From the NCBI RefSeq assembly GCF_003367245.1, contig NZ_QRGR01000017.1:28222-92221 (forward strand): a stretch of 64,000 bases of DNA, written 5' to 3'. A program made the translations under genes and the position numbers. Under the pieces are notes generated by a model. That model was not told where the DNA came from. It saw nothing but the letters and a program-made list of their open reading frames with translations, and searched no databases. This document shows, piece after piece, positions 1 through 8,021 of this stretch. Each line of letters starts with the position of its first letter. Position 1 is the stretch's first letter. The DNA is from Pontibacter diazotrophicus (GTDB taxonomy: Bacteria; Bacteroidota; Bacteroidia; Cytophagales; Hymenobacteraceae).

Positions 1-386
1 TAGACGAGAAGCATCCTGTCTATACTCTTTCAGCTTATGCTAGTAAACGCATCACTAGAACCAGTAGCCTTTTGTTTGGAGTCGATGCTTTTCATGATAC
101 AGCATTACGGAATGAGTTTATCAACATGTCCCTGCAGCCACCTGATGAAGAACTGGAACCAAGAATGGCTGGAATTACTGTTGGCCATGAGTTGCACCTG
201 AACCGGTTCTCCTTTATGTTTCAGTTCGGGCGCTATGTCTATCAGCCTTACAGGTTGTTTCCAAACAATTATCAGCGCTACGGTCTGCAGTATTCTTTCA
301 CCAGGAATCTTTCTACCAGTGCCATGCTCATGGTGCACACCCGCACAGCCAACGTACTGGAATGGGGAATAGGGCTGCATTTATAA
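1..386 (+). CDS. PagL-like acyloxyacyl hydrolase / lipid A 3-O-deacylase, 3' part only
   Basis: The reading frame is open from the window edge (first full codon at base 3), so only about 127 C-terminal residues are visible. They alternate polar and hydrophobic residues as an outer-membrane beta-barrel does. The GHELHLNRFSF, QPYRLF, QRYGLQYSF and EWGIGLHL segments resemble the last strands of Bacteroidota acyloxyacyl hydrolases of the PagL type, which trim lipid A acyl chains in the outer membrane. The protein ends in Leu rather than the usual Phe. The call rests on remembered family patterns and the N-terminus is not available. A TTG at 72 could be read as a start but is internal. Confidence 0.6.
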   Translation, partial: DEKHPVYTLSAYASKRITRTSSLLFGVDAFHDTALRNEFINMSLQPPDEELEPRMAGITVGHELHLNRFSFMFQFGRYVYQPYRLFPNNYQRYGLQYSFTRNLSTSAMLMVHTRTANVLEWGIGLHL

Positions 387-450
387 TAGAGGGCAAGGAT
401 ATGTATGAAGCTATTGGATTGCCGTGTTTACAAACGCTAACATACTTATT

Positions 451-485
451 CCGGCTGTTACGCTTGGGATGGGAGTAACAGCCGG
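451..485. terminator. Hairpin downstream of the PagL-like gene
   Basis: A perfect 11-bp inverted repeat (CCGGCTGTTAC / GTAACAGCCGG) with a 13-nt loop lies 65 bases past the stop codon. No T tract follows, so it may be a terminator stem or an RNA 3'-end stabiliser. Confidence 0.5.
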
Positions 486-983
486 TGGTGTCCGTTCTTA
501 GCGAGTGGTGGATAAATGATAAAGGTTCCTGCCACACTGCATCTTGCTATTGCTTTTCCCGAAAGCTGAGACAGGAGAGTTATGTGCGGTATAGTTAAAA
601 GCTGTTGCTTATTTTAATTTAGTTTTTAATAATTTGATTTTATCGTGAATATAGGTGATGTTTAATATGTAATGTGTTTAATTCGAGAGAAATAAAAGGA
701 AGAGTCATAATAAGAAAAAAGCGGTATCAGGTTTTATTAACTTTCCCTTGCATCACTTTTTGACAAGGTTGAATAGACGCTGACTTCTTTTTTGCGTTAA
801 AGGCAGATTAATACATTAACTTACAATCAACCGGTTGTTAGAGAAAGTCTGATAGGCGCCCGGCTACCAAACTATGAATGCTTTTTTGCTTTGATTACTA
901 CGACCTGAAAGTGATCGAAGTACCAAATAGCAATAAAAAAATTTAGGATAAGATCTGAAGTGAAATCTTAATCGTGATCCAGA
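486..983. other. Non-coding gap before the glycosyltransferase gene
   Basis: AT-rich stretch with no credible open frame on either strand. It presumably carries the promoter of the downstream glycosyltransferase gene, but no clear TTTG / TAnnTTTG pair was found. Confidence 0.5.
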
Positions 984-2657
984 ATGCCGACATCTTTTAA
1001 TACGACTTTTCCTGAAGTCAGTAAGAGCCCTGTATTACCCTCAGCGGGCGGGCGAGTAAATAAAGAGTGGATTACCGTTGTTTGGATTTTGATGGGAGCC
1101 GGAGTTTTTTTTCGGCTCTTCCATTTTTTAGATAACAGGTCTTTATATGTAGATGAGATCTTTCTGGCTACCAGCCTGGTGAAGATGAATTTCTGGGAAC
1201 TGACAGCTCCCATGCTGGAATACGAGCAGAAGGCACCGCTCGGCTTTCTGTGGATGGAGCGGCTGATGGTGCTGCTCTTCGGGACTGGAGAGATGGCACT
1301 CAGGCTCTTCCCTCTGATATGTGGTGTTGCATCCCTGTTTCTGTTTCTGCCTGTAGCGCGCTACTTCTTAAAGCCCGTAGGCGTGGTGGTTGCGATAGGT
1401 GTGTTGGCGGCAGCACCACCATTGGTTTATCACGCTGTGGAAGTTAAGCAATACAGCACAGAGATGTTTGCTACGGTAGTCGCTTTGTATCTCTATATCC
1501 GATTTCATAAAAAGATGGCCCTTCCCTCACTTCTCCTGTGGGGGCTTAGCGGGGCAGTAATTCTCTGGTTTTCCTTCTCGTCTATCTTTATACTGGCAGG
1601 TATGGCTTTCGGTGTCTGCCTGCACTACCTGTTAAAGAAGGAATGGCGGCACCTGTTCCGGTCCATCAATCCTTTCTCTATGTGGCTCGTCAGCTTTGCC
1701 GCCACCTACTTTCTGTTTACTCACAAGCACGGAGACTCAGAGTGGCTGCTGCACTGGTTTAGGACTCGCGATAGTTTTATGCCTTTGCCGCCAACTTCCC
1801 TCTCGGAATTGAGTTGGTTTTTTAAGAAAATTTTTTCTGTCCTCCATTACCCGCTGGGCTTGTCATGGTTAGACCTTTCACCATCTGCTAACCCCATAGT
1901 TCGGATTATCGCCAGAATGTCTTTATTGCCTTTGGCAGTATTGGCTGTAGGGTTTGCGGTTTTCTACAGGAAAGACAGGAAGCATTTCATGGTGCTGGTT
2001 TTCCCTGTCCTGCTGGTGCTAATTGCCTCTGGATTGGAACTGTACCCGTTCATGGATCGGCTCGTCGTTTTTCTGGCTCCTGTGCTGATTCTTATTCTGG
2101 CGCTGGGCTGTGAGAAACTGTCAGTCTTTTTCTTCAAAACAGCTAGAGGGCGCTTCATTCTGCCTGCACTACTACTTCTGGGGCCCCTGGCGAATTCATC
2201 CCATCAAATAATAAACCGGGATGTTTTCGGGGATTATAAGAAGTCATACCAGAGGGAAACACTCTCTTATATTGACGACAGATTCCAGGAGGGAGACGCC
2301 GTTTACATCTATTGGAATGACCTGGTTGGCTACCGTTACTATAAAGCGATGCGGGGTTTCAGATTTGAAGCTGTGGAAGGCAAAGATTACCGCTATGTGG
2401 CAAAAGATGAAGCTGACTACTACAGAAGATTAAGTGCTGATTTCGAAAAGCTTAGCGGGAATAAGCGTGTGTGGCTGGTCTACAGCAACTGGGCCTGGTT
2501 CAACATCGGGGATTTTGATGGGCAACCTGCCTGGTACTATGCCCCGGAAAGTAGTAGAGCTACCCTGCATAAAACCTTTTCTACTATAGGGGAAGAAATA
2601 GATACCTATAAAACGACAGAGGTAAATGTGCATTTGTTTGATTTACAAGAAAGGTAA
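984..2657 (+). CDS. GT-C family membrane glycosyltransferase (GT39/ArnT-like)
   Basis: 557-residue polytopic protein. A short cytoplasmic N-terminus is followed by a first membrane segment at about residues 30-47. The first extracytoplasmic loop carries an acidic pair, D57-E58 in YVDEIF, the position of the catalytic Asp in GT-C enzymes that use polyprenyl-phosphate sugars. About ten more hydrophobic segments follow up to about residue 400. A soluble C-terminal domain of about 150 residues, rich in Tyr and Trp, ends the protein. Family knowledge suggests transfer of a sugar from a lipid carrier to an envelope acceptor; substrate is unknown. It stands alone, 87 bases ahead of an aminotransferase gene on the same strand. 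Confidence 0.8.
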   Translation: MPTSFNTTFPEVSKSPVLPSAGGRVNKEWITVVWILMGAGVFFRLFHFLDNRSLYVDEIFLATSLVKMNFWELTAPMLEYEQKAPLGFLWMERLMVLLFGTGEMALRLFPLICGVASLFLFLPVARYFLKPVGVVVAIGVLAAAPPLVYHAVEVKQYSTEMFATVVALYLYIRFHKKMALPSLLLWGLSGAVILWFSFSSIFILAGMAFGVCLHYLLKKEWRHLFRSINPFSMWLVSFAATYFLFTHKHGDSEWLLHWFRTRDSFMPLPPTSLSELSWFFKKIFSVLHYPLGLSWLDLSPSANPIVRIIARMSLLPLAVLAVGFAVFYRKDRKHFMVLVFPVLLVLIASGLELYPFMDRLVVFLAPVLILILALGCEKLSVFFFKTARGRFILPALLLLGPLANSSHQIINRDVFGDYKKSYQRETLSYIDDRFQEGDAVYIYWNDLVGYRYYKAMRGFRFEAVEGKDYRYVAKDEADYYRRLSADFEKLSGNKRVWLVYSNWAWFNIGDFDGQPAWYYAPESSRATLHKTFSTIGEEIDTYKTTEVNVHLFDLQER

Positions 2658-2743
2658 TTTTATCTTATGCCACACTATACTATTGAATAGGATAAAAAGC
2701 GTAAAATCTTTACTCACCCTCAACGCATAAGCAGCAGATTTAA

Positions 2744-3985
2744 ATGAACCAGCCATTTCCGATACAGCAGGTACGTGCGGCGTTTCCCGCATTAAGAGAA
2801 GACGAAAACAGAAAACCTCTTATTTTCTTTGACGGCCCTGGCGGAACACAAATGGCTGGAAGCGCTGCAGAAGCTATGATGGCTTATATTTCAGACGGAA
2901 TGGCCAACCTACACGGCACCTTCCCGACAAGCATACGAACAGACGACATGATTGCAGAGGCAAGAAGTGCCGTTGCGGATCTCTTAAACTGCGAGCCATC
3001 AGAAGTAGCCTTCGGTCAGAACATGACGACTCTCGCTTTTTCCATTGCCAGAAGCCTGGCTTCTCTTATAGAAGAAGGGGACGAAATTGTAGTGACGGAA
3101 CTGGACCACCGCGCCAACGTGGATCCCTGGGTGACGCTTGCCAAAGACAAGGGCGCTGTGGTAAAGTTCATACAGCTGAATCCGGAGACATTCACCCTGG
3201 ACCTGGACACACTGGACGAGGTGATTACCGACAGAACAAAGCTAATAGCGGTTGGTATGTCGTCGAATGTGACGGGTACAGTAACGGATATAGAAAGAAT
3301 CAAGCTCAGAGCAAAGGCCGTAGGTGCCATTTTTATAGTAGACGCTGTACATGCTGTGCCACACCTGCCTATTGATTTCAAAAAGTTAGGCGTTGATATT
3401 TTGCTGTGCTCGGCTTATAAGTTCTTCGGTCCTCATATCGGTATGTCTGTTATTTCGGCTTCGCTTTTCGACAAGCTACCAGTTTACAAACTGAAGCCGG
3501 CTCCGCAGGAAATCCCTTACAAACTCGAAACCGGAACGCAGAACCATGAGGCTATTGCAGGCTTAATTGGAGCGATAGCGTTTATTCAAAGCCTTGGTGA
3601 GGGCGGCACACGCAGGGAGAAGTTGCTTTCGGGCATGCAGCGGATTGCTGCCTATGAAGATGAACTGACCGAAAAGATAGAAAGCTTCCTGGGAAATATT
3701 CCGCAGGTTCAACTTTACCGCGCACCAAAAGGCGTCCGGAAAACACCAACTTTTGCCTTTACCATCGTAGGTGTGAACTCCAGGGAAGCAACGGCCTGGT
3801 TCGCCGAAAACTATCATATGTGTATTGCCGACGGAGATTTTTACGCTTCCACAATGGCGGAGAAACTGGGAGTATATGACAGGGGCGGCTGGATTCGAAT
3901 CGGGTTGGCTCCTTATAACACAGCAGAGGAAATAGAGCTTTTTAAAGAAGGACTACAGTGGTTTCTTACTGAACATAAGAAGTAG
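2744..3985 (+). CDS. Cysteine desulfurase-like class V aminotransferase
   Basis: 413 residues with the fold-type I PLP pattern: FFDGPGGTQM near the N-terminus, the cofactor Asp in DAVHAVPHLP, and the Schiff-base lysine K226 in SAYKFFGPH. It resembles the cysteine-desulfurase-like subfamily related to SufS/CsdA. The C-terminal part reads CIADGDFYASTMAEKLG, where true desulfurases carry the mobile-loop catalytic Cys in an SGHHCA-type motif. I see no equivalent Cys, so persulfide chemistry is doubtful and another PLP lyase or transferase activity is possible. No suf or isc partners are nearby. A strong hairpin follows the stop. Confidence 0.8.
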   Translation: MNQPFPIQQVRAAFPALREDENRKPLIFFDGPGGTQMAGSAAEAMMAYISDGMANLHGTFPTSIRTDDMIAEARSAVADLLNCEPSEVAFGQNMTTLAFSIARSLASLIEEGDEIVVTELDHRANVDPWVTLAKDKGAVVKFIQLNPETFTLDLDTLDEVITDRTKLIAVGMSSNVTGTVTDIERIKLRAKAVGAIFIVDAVHAVPHLPIDFKKLGVDILLCSAYKFFGPHIGMSVISASLFDKLPVYKLKPAPQEIPYKLETGTQNHEAIAGLIGAIAFIQSLGEGGTRREKLLSGMQRIAAYEDELTEKIESFLGNIPQVQLYRAPKGVRKTPTFAFTIVGVNSREATAWFAENYHMCIADGDFYASTMAEKLGVYDRGGWIRIGLAPYNTAEEIELFKEGLQWFLTEHKK

Positions 3986-3991
3986 TCTTAC

Positions 3992-4060
3992 CCAAATAAT
4001 AATCTCCCATAGTCCGTCCTCTGTATGCCTTGCCTTTAATATGGGGAGATTATTATTTGG
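3992..4060. terminator. Long bidirectional terminator hairpin
   Basis: CCAAATAATAATCTCCCAT at 3992-4010 pairs with 4041-4060 over 19 bp with one bulged G; the loop is about 30 nt. It fills the space between two convergent genes and has A/T-rich flanks in both directions. Confidence 0.75.
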
Positions 4061-4063
4061 CAT

Positions 4064-4690
4064 TTATCTTATGTCAAATCTACTTTCAAACTCCTGTATC
4101 AGCACATCAAAGTCTTCTTTTAGTTCCTCGTAATCCGGCTCGAACGCAGGAACTTTACTTTCATCAAAGGTGTCCTCATGGCCCCAGCGAGGCCAGAAAG
4201 TATTATCATAAAAGAAATCCCAAAGGTCTCTTACTGAATTATCATAAGTTAAATCTATAAGTTCCTCATTCCCTAGTTGGTGGCCCAGGTCTCCGAAAAG
4301 GTTGATGAAGTTAACTGCTTCTTCAATAAAATCCTGGCTCATATCTTTGGCTAAGATAGATGCTTCTATAAGTTTTATATCATAGACTATAGAAGGAGCA
4401 GGATCCGACAGAAATGCCCTGATCAACCACTCTTTTGTTTTCTCGTTATCAGGGAACGGTATCTCCAGGTCCTTCAGAGCATTCAGCAGCCTCATAGGCG
4501 TAGTTGCTGTTACTATCTTATTGTCTTTAGAAAGTATAAACTTATCAGTCCGGTCTCTTTCATCGGTTGAGTCGGATAGCCAGATGTGGTACAAGGGAGA
4601 GTCGAAATGGGCCGAGACATAAGCGTGTATCCAAGTTTCATACTGCTGGCATAAGTCTTCAAATTCCCCTCCAGATCCTGTTGATCCCAT
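4064..4690 (-). CDS. Acidic protein of unknown function
   Basis: 208 residues, strongly acidic, rich in Asp, Glu and aromatic residues, with no signal peptide or membrane segment. I do not recognise a family. The N-terminus MGSTGSGGEFED is low-complexity, followed by a probable helical alpha/beta body. WFW-rich stretches such as NTFWPRWGHED near residues 158-170 look like a folded core rather than a random frame. It converges on the aminotransferase gene and is 109 bases downstream of nuoN on the opposite side, with no sign of shared transcription. The start is the first ATG of the frame. Confidence 0.65.
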   Translation of the reverse strand: MGSTGSGGEFEDLCQQYETWIHAYVSAHFDSPLYHIWLSDSTDERDRTDKFILSKDNKIVTATTPMRLLNALKDLEIPFPDNEKTKEWLIRAFLSDPAPSIVYDIKLIEASILAKDMSQDFIEEAVNFINLFGDLGHQLGNEELIDLTYDNSVRDLWDFFYDNTFWPRWGHEDTFDESKVPAFEPDYEELKEDFDVLIQEFESRFDIR

Positions 4691-4799
4691 ATGTTTTTCT
4701 AGTTCGTGATAAACATACTATACGAGATGAAGCGCAGGGTATTTATCACCCTAAAAATAATTTTATTTGTAATTCAATAAAGCCGGAGGCACACTTCAC

Positions 4800-6260
4800 T
4801 CAACGAAGCGTCAATGTTGTAAACGTGTTCAGCAACGTTGTGATGAGGTTGATGAGTGCTGTGGGGTAAACACCGATGCCTATCAGCAGCAGTGCAAGCA
4901 CAGTTAAAGTACCCATACTGGCCACATAGATGGAGGGGCGAAGTTGTCTGCGTGGTTCCATCGCTGCCTCAGGCTGCTGAAACATCACGGCAATGATCTT
5001 GATGTAGTAGTACAAGCCAATTACACTGTTGAGCACGAGGATAGCCACTGGTAGCCAGAGTTGGGTATTTACGCCTGTTGCAATGATATAGAACTTGCCT
5101 ACAAAGCCAGCGGTAAGCGGGATGCCTGCCAGCGAGAGCAGCATCGCCGTGAAAATTGCCGCCGTCCACGGGCGACGCCAGAGCAGGCCTTTGAAATCTT
5201 CCATACGCTCAGCATCACGGTCCTTGTCAGAGAGCATAGCGATAACACCAAATGCACCGACTGTTGTTATAAAGTAAGCCACGAGGTAAAAGGTAATCGC
5301 CTCAACGCCCATCTGGTTGCCTGCCAGAAAAGCCACAAGCAAATAGCCCAGGTGGGAAATGGAGGAATAGGCGAGGATACGTTTTACGTTTTGCTGCATC
5401 AGGGCCAGCAGGTTGCCCGCAAACATAGAGGCGATGGCAATAATAGTGAAAATCAGTACCAGGGTAGGGTAGCGGAAACCGTCTACTTCCATAAAAAAAC
5501 GAATCAGCAGGCCCAGCACGCCACCCTTGGAAACAGTGGCGATAAAAGCCGTGACAGGCGCAGGTGCCCCTTCATATACATCGGGGGTCCACATATGGAA
5601 CGGCACCACGCTCAGCTTAAAACCGATGCCGATGATCATCATGCCAAAGCCAGTGATGAGCAGCAGCGGAAGCCTATCGAAAGCAGCGATGGCGGTGGCT
5701 ATTCCCGTAAAGGTCATGGTGCCGGTGGCGGCATACACCAATGCCATTCCGAACAGCAGAAAAGCAGAAGAGAAGGCAGCCAGGATGAGGTATTTAATGC
5801 CTGCCTCATCGGAACGCTCACGGGTACGGAGGTACGCAATCAGGGAATATAGTGCCACGCTCAGTATCTCGAGGCCCAGGAAAAAAGAAGCGAAGTGTTT
5901 ACTGATAACCATGACACAGGCCCCCAGCGTGGACAGTATCAGCAGGATATAATATTCTTCCTTCCGCTCTTCGCGCTGCTCAAAATATGCATAGGAAAGC
6001 ATGCTGATAAGCAGCGCCGTGACCAGCATCAGCCCGATATAAAACGCCGAAAAACCGTCCATCACAAATAACGGCTCAATGGTATAAGGCGCTGCCACAT
6101 GTTGCTCAAAAAGGGAGGCAAAGGCTGCTACAAAAGAAACCGCCGTAATCACGTAGATAATTTTGTGGTTGCGCCACGCTGAAATCACCAGCATACTGAC
6201 CAACGCGCCTACTGTTAAAATGAGCAGTGGCATCAGGTGAATAAAGTCATTTACGCTCAT
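4800..6260 (-). CDS. nuoN: NADH-quinone oxidoreductase subunit N
   Basis: 486 residues with about 14 membrane segments; antiporter-like proton-pumping subunit of complex I, related to NuoL and NuoM. The Proton_antipo_M core is visible: FASFFLGLEILSVALYSL contains the TM5 Glu, FKLSVVPFHMWTPDVYEGAP the TM7 Lys and surface motif, and VKRILAYSSISHLGYLL the TM8 Lys/His region. It is the last gene of the minus-strand nuo cluster and is separated from nuoM by a 183-base gap filled by an inverted-repeat element. The stop lies just before the non-coding stretch at 4691-4799. Confidence 0.97.
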   Translation of the reverse strand: MSVNDFIHLMPLLILTVGALVSMLVISAWRNHKIIYVITAVSFVAAFASLFEQHVAAPYTIEPLFVMDGFSAFYIGLMLVTALLISMLSYAYFEQREERKEEYYILLILSTLGACVMVISKHFASFFLGLEILSVALYSLIAYLRTRERSDEAGIKYLILAAFSSAFLLFGMALVYAATGTMTFTGIATAIAAFDRLPLLLITGFGMMIIGIGFKLSVVPFHMWTPDVYEGAPAPVTAFIATVSKGGVLGLLIRFFMEVDGFRYPTLVLIFTIIAIASMFAGNLLALMQQNVKRILAYSSISHLGYLLVAFLAGNQMGVEAITFYLVAYFITTVGAFGVIAMLSDKDRDAERMEDFKGLLWRRPWTAAIFTAMLLSLAGIPLTAGFVGKFYIIATGVNTQLWLPVAILVLNSVIGLYYYIKIIAVMFQQPEAAMEPRRQLRPSIYVASMGTLTVLALLLIGIGVYPTALINLITTLLNTFTTLTLR

Positions 6261-6296
6261 GGGCTTTGGGTTTATTTTTCATTTACACTTTCGAAC

Positions 6297-6436
6297 GTTC
6301 CCCTTTAAAGGGGGTAGGAGGATGGTTATACCTGCAGAACATCAAGAGAGACCTGTTGCATCTGCTTTTGAAAAGTAGCAGAGCCTTTCTAAGCCTCAGC
6401 CTGCTTGTCATCCCCCTTACCCCCTTCAAAGGGGAC
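6297..6436. repeat. REPIN-like inverted repeat pair between nuoM and nuoN
   Basis: Two arms of about 30 bases in inverted orientation, 6297-6326 and 6407-6436, flank an 80-base spacer. Each arm has its own small palindrome (CCCCTTTAAAGGGG and CCCCTTCAAAGGGG) followed by a TAGG(A/G)GGATG-type tail, and the arms match at all but a few positions. A small internal hairpin TCTGC...GCAGA sits at 6361-6382. The layout matches REP doublets mobilised by RAYT transposases in other bacteria; no RAYT gene is present here. Confidence 0.7.
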
Positions 6437-6443
6437 TTATGTA

Positions 6444-8021
6444 TTACTTCTTGAGATCTTTCACAGCTGCCTCAAAGTATACACTGTCAATTTCTGCTAT
6501 ACTCAAAGGCGCCTCTACTGCCGCTACTTTAGGCTCCACTTTAGACCCGGAATAAGCCTGTAGTTGCTCCTGCACGGATGGCTGTGCTAAGTCAAGCACA
6601 GGCTGTGGGTAAAGCCCCAGCCAGAGAAGACCCACTATCATGGGCGCAGCTATCAGCATCTCACGGGAAGTAAGGTCAGGCAGTGCAGGCTGTTCCACTA
6701 AGGATGGCTCATAGAAAACTTTTTGCATGATGCGGAGCGAGTAAGCAGTGGCCATCACCAGACCAATGGTGGCGAAAACGGTGAGCCAGTTGTTTGCCTG
6801 CCAGGAACCTACAAGGGTGAGAAATTCTGCAATAAAGTTACCTAGTCCCGGTAAGCCCAGGGAAGCCATTACAAAGATCAGCGCTACCACGCCCATCTTC
6901 GGGGCTCTGGACCAGAAGCCGCCCATCAGCCGGATGTCGCGGGTATGCAGGCGCTCGTACAGGAAGCCAGCTAAAATGAACAGTGCCCCGGTGCTGAGGC
7001 CGTGCGTAATCATCTGCATCACCACCCCCTGCAGCGCCCATTCATTAAAGGCAAACACACCGAGTATCACAAAGCCCATGTGGCTGACACTGGTATAGGC
7101 CACCAACCGTTTCAGATCAGTTTGCGAGAAGGCCAGTATGGCGCCGTATATGATGCCGATGACACCCAGCAGCATGGCCCAGGGAGCGAATTCCACGGTG
7201 GCTGTGGGGAACAGCGGCAGCACGAAGCGCAGCAAACCATAAGCGCCTGTTTTCAGCAGCAGCCCGGCCAGAATAACACTGCCTGCCGTGGGTGCTTCGG
7301 AGTGGGCATCGGGTAGCCAGGAATGGAACGGCACCACGGGCAGTTTCACAAGGAAGGCCGCCAGAAAGCCAAACATCAGCAGGCGTGCTGCTTCAGGGGC
7401 AAGCGACGTGTTCAGCAGTGCAAAATAGTTAAAGGTGTAGGTGCCCGTCTGGCTGCCATGGATAAAGTATAAACCCAGTATGGCCAGCAGCATGAGGAGT
7501 CCGCTGGCCTGGGTGAAGATGAAGAACTTGTAGGCGGCATAATTGCGGTTCTCATGGCCCCAGATGCCTATCAGGAAGTACATCGGTATCAGCATCACCT
7601 CCCAGAAAAAGTAGAACAGGAAAAGATCCATGGTGAGGAAAACACCGGTGATACCTGCCAGCACCCACAGCAGGTTAAAATGAAAGAAGCCGACTTTGTT
7701 TTTTATCTCTCTCCATGAAATCAGGATGGCCACCAGCCCTAGAAAAAAAGTAAGAAGTAGCATGAGCAGGCTTAGCCCGTCCAGTGCCAGGCTAAAGGAA
7801 ACACCCCATTGCGGAATCCAGGGCAGTTCGTACTGCAGGAGCCAGGGCGAAGCACCCAAGGTGGCGGCAGGCATAGCCAGCCACAGGTAAACGGTTATGC
7901 CGAGCGTTGCCAGCACAGAGCCCAGTGCTATCCAGCGGGGAGAGGCACGGTGCCACTTTTGGGCTAGCCATGCCAGCAGCCCGCCAGCCATTAGTATCAC
8001 GATAAGCCAGACTAATATCAT
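6444..8021 (-). CDS. nuoM: NADH-quinone oxidoreductase subunit M
   Basis: 525 residues, about 14 membrane segments, proton-pumping antiporter-like subunit of complex I. Visible family motifs include DLFLFYFFWEVMLIPMYFLIGIWG with the TM5 Glu, FLVKLPVVPFHSWLPDAHSEAPTAGS with the TM7 Lys, and LKRLVAYTSVSHMGFVILG with the TM8 region. The C-terminal tail of about 60 residues (after PQPVLDLAQPS) is longer than usual and soluble. The start ATG overlaps the nuoL stop by 4 bases (ATGA), indicating translational coupling. Confidence 0.97.
   Translation of the reverse strand: MILVWLIVILMAGGLLAWLAQKWHRASPRWIALGSVLATLGITVYLWLAMPAATLGASPWLLQYELPWIPQWGVSFSLALDGLSLLMLLLTFFLGLVAILISWREIKNKVGFFHFNLLWVLAGITGVFLTMDLFLFYFFWEVMLIPMYFLIGIWGHENRNYAAYKFFIFTQASGLLMLLAILGLYFIHGSQTGTYTFNYFALLNTSLAPEAARLLMFGFLAAFLVKLPVVPFHSWLPDAHSEAPTAGSVILAGLLLKTGAYGLLRFVLPLFPTATVEFAPWAMLLGVIGIIYGAILAFSQTDLKRLVAYTSVSHMGFVILGVFAFNEWALQGVVMQMITHGLSTGALFILAGFLYERLHTRDIRLMGGFWSRAPKMGVVALIFVMASLGLPGLGNFIAEFLTLVGSWQANNWLTVFATIGLVMATAYSLRIMQKVFYEPSLVEQPALPDLTSREMLIAAPMIVGLLWLGLYPQPVLDLAQPSVQEQLQAYSGSKVEPKVAAVEAPLSIAEIDSVYFEAAVKDLKK

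Noticed and set aside
5061..5852. 263-residue plus-strand frame opposite nuoN
   Set aside because: Antisense shadow of a clear complex I gene; composition rich in Gln, His and Arg as expected from the complement of membrane-protein codons.
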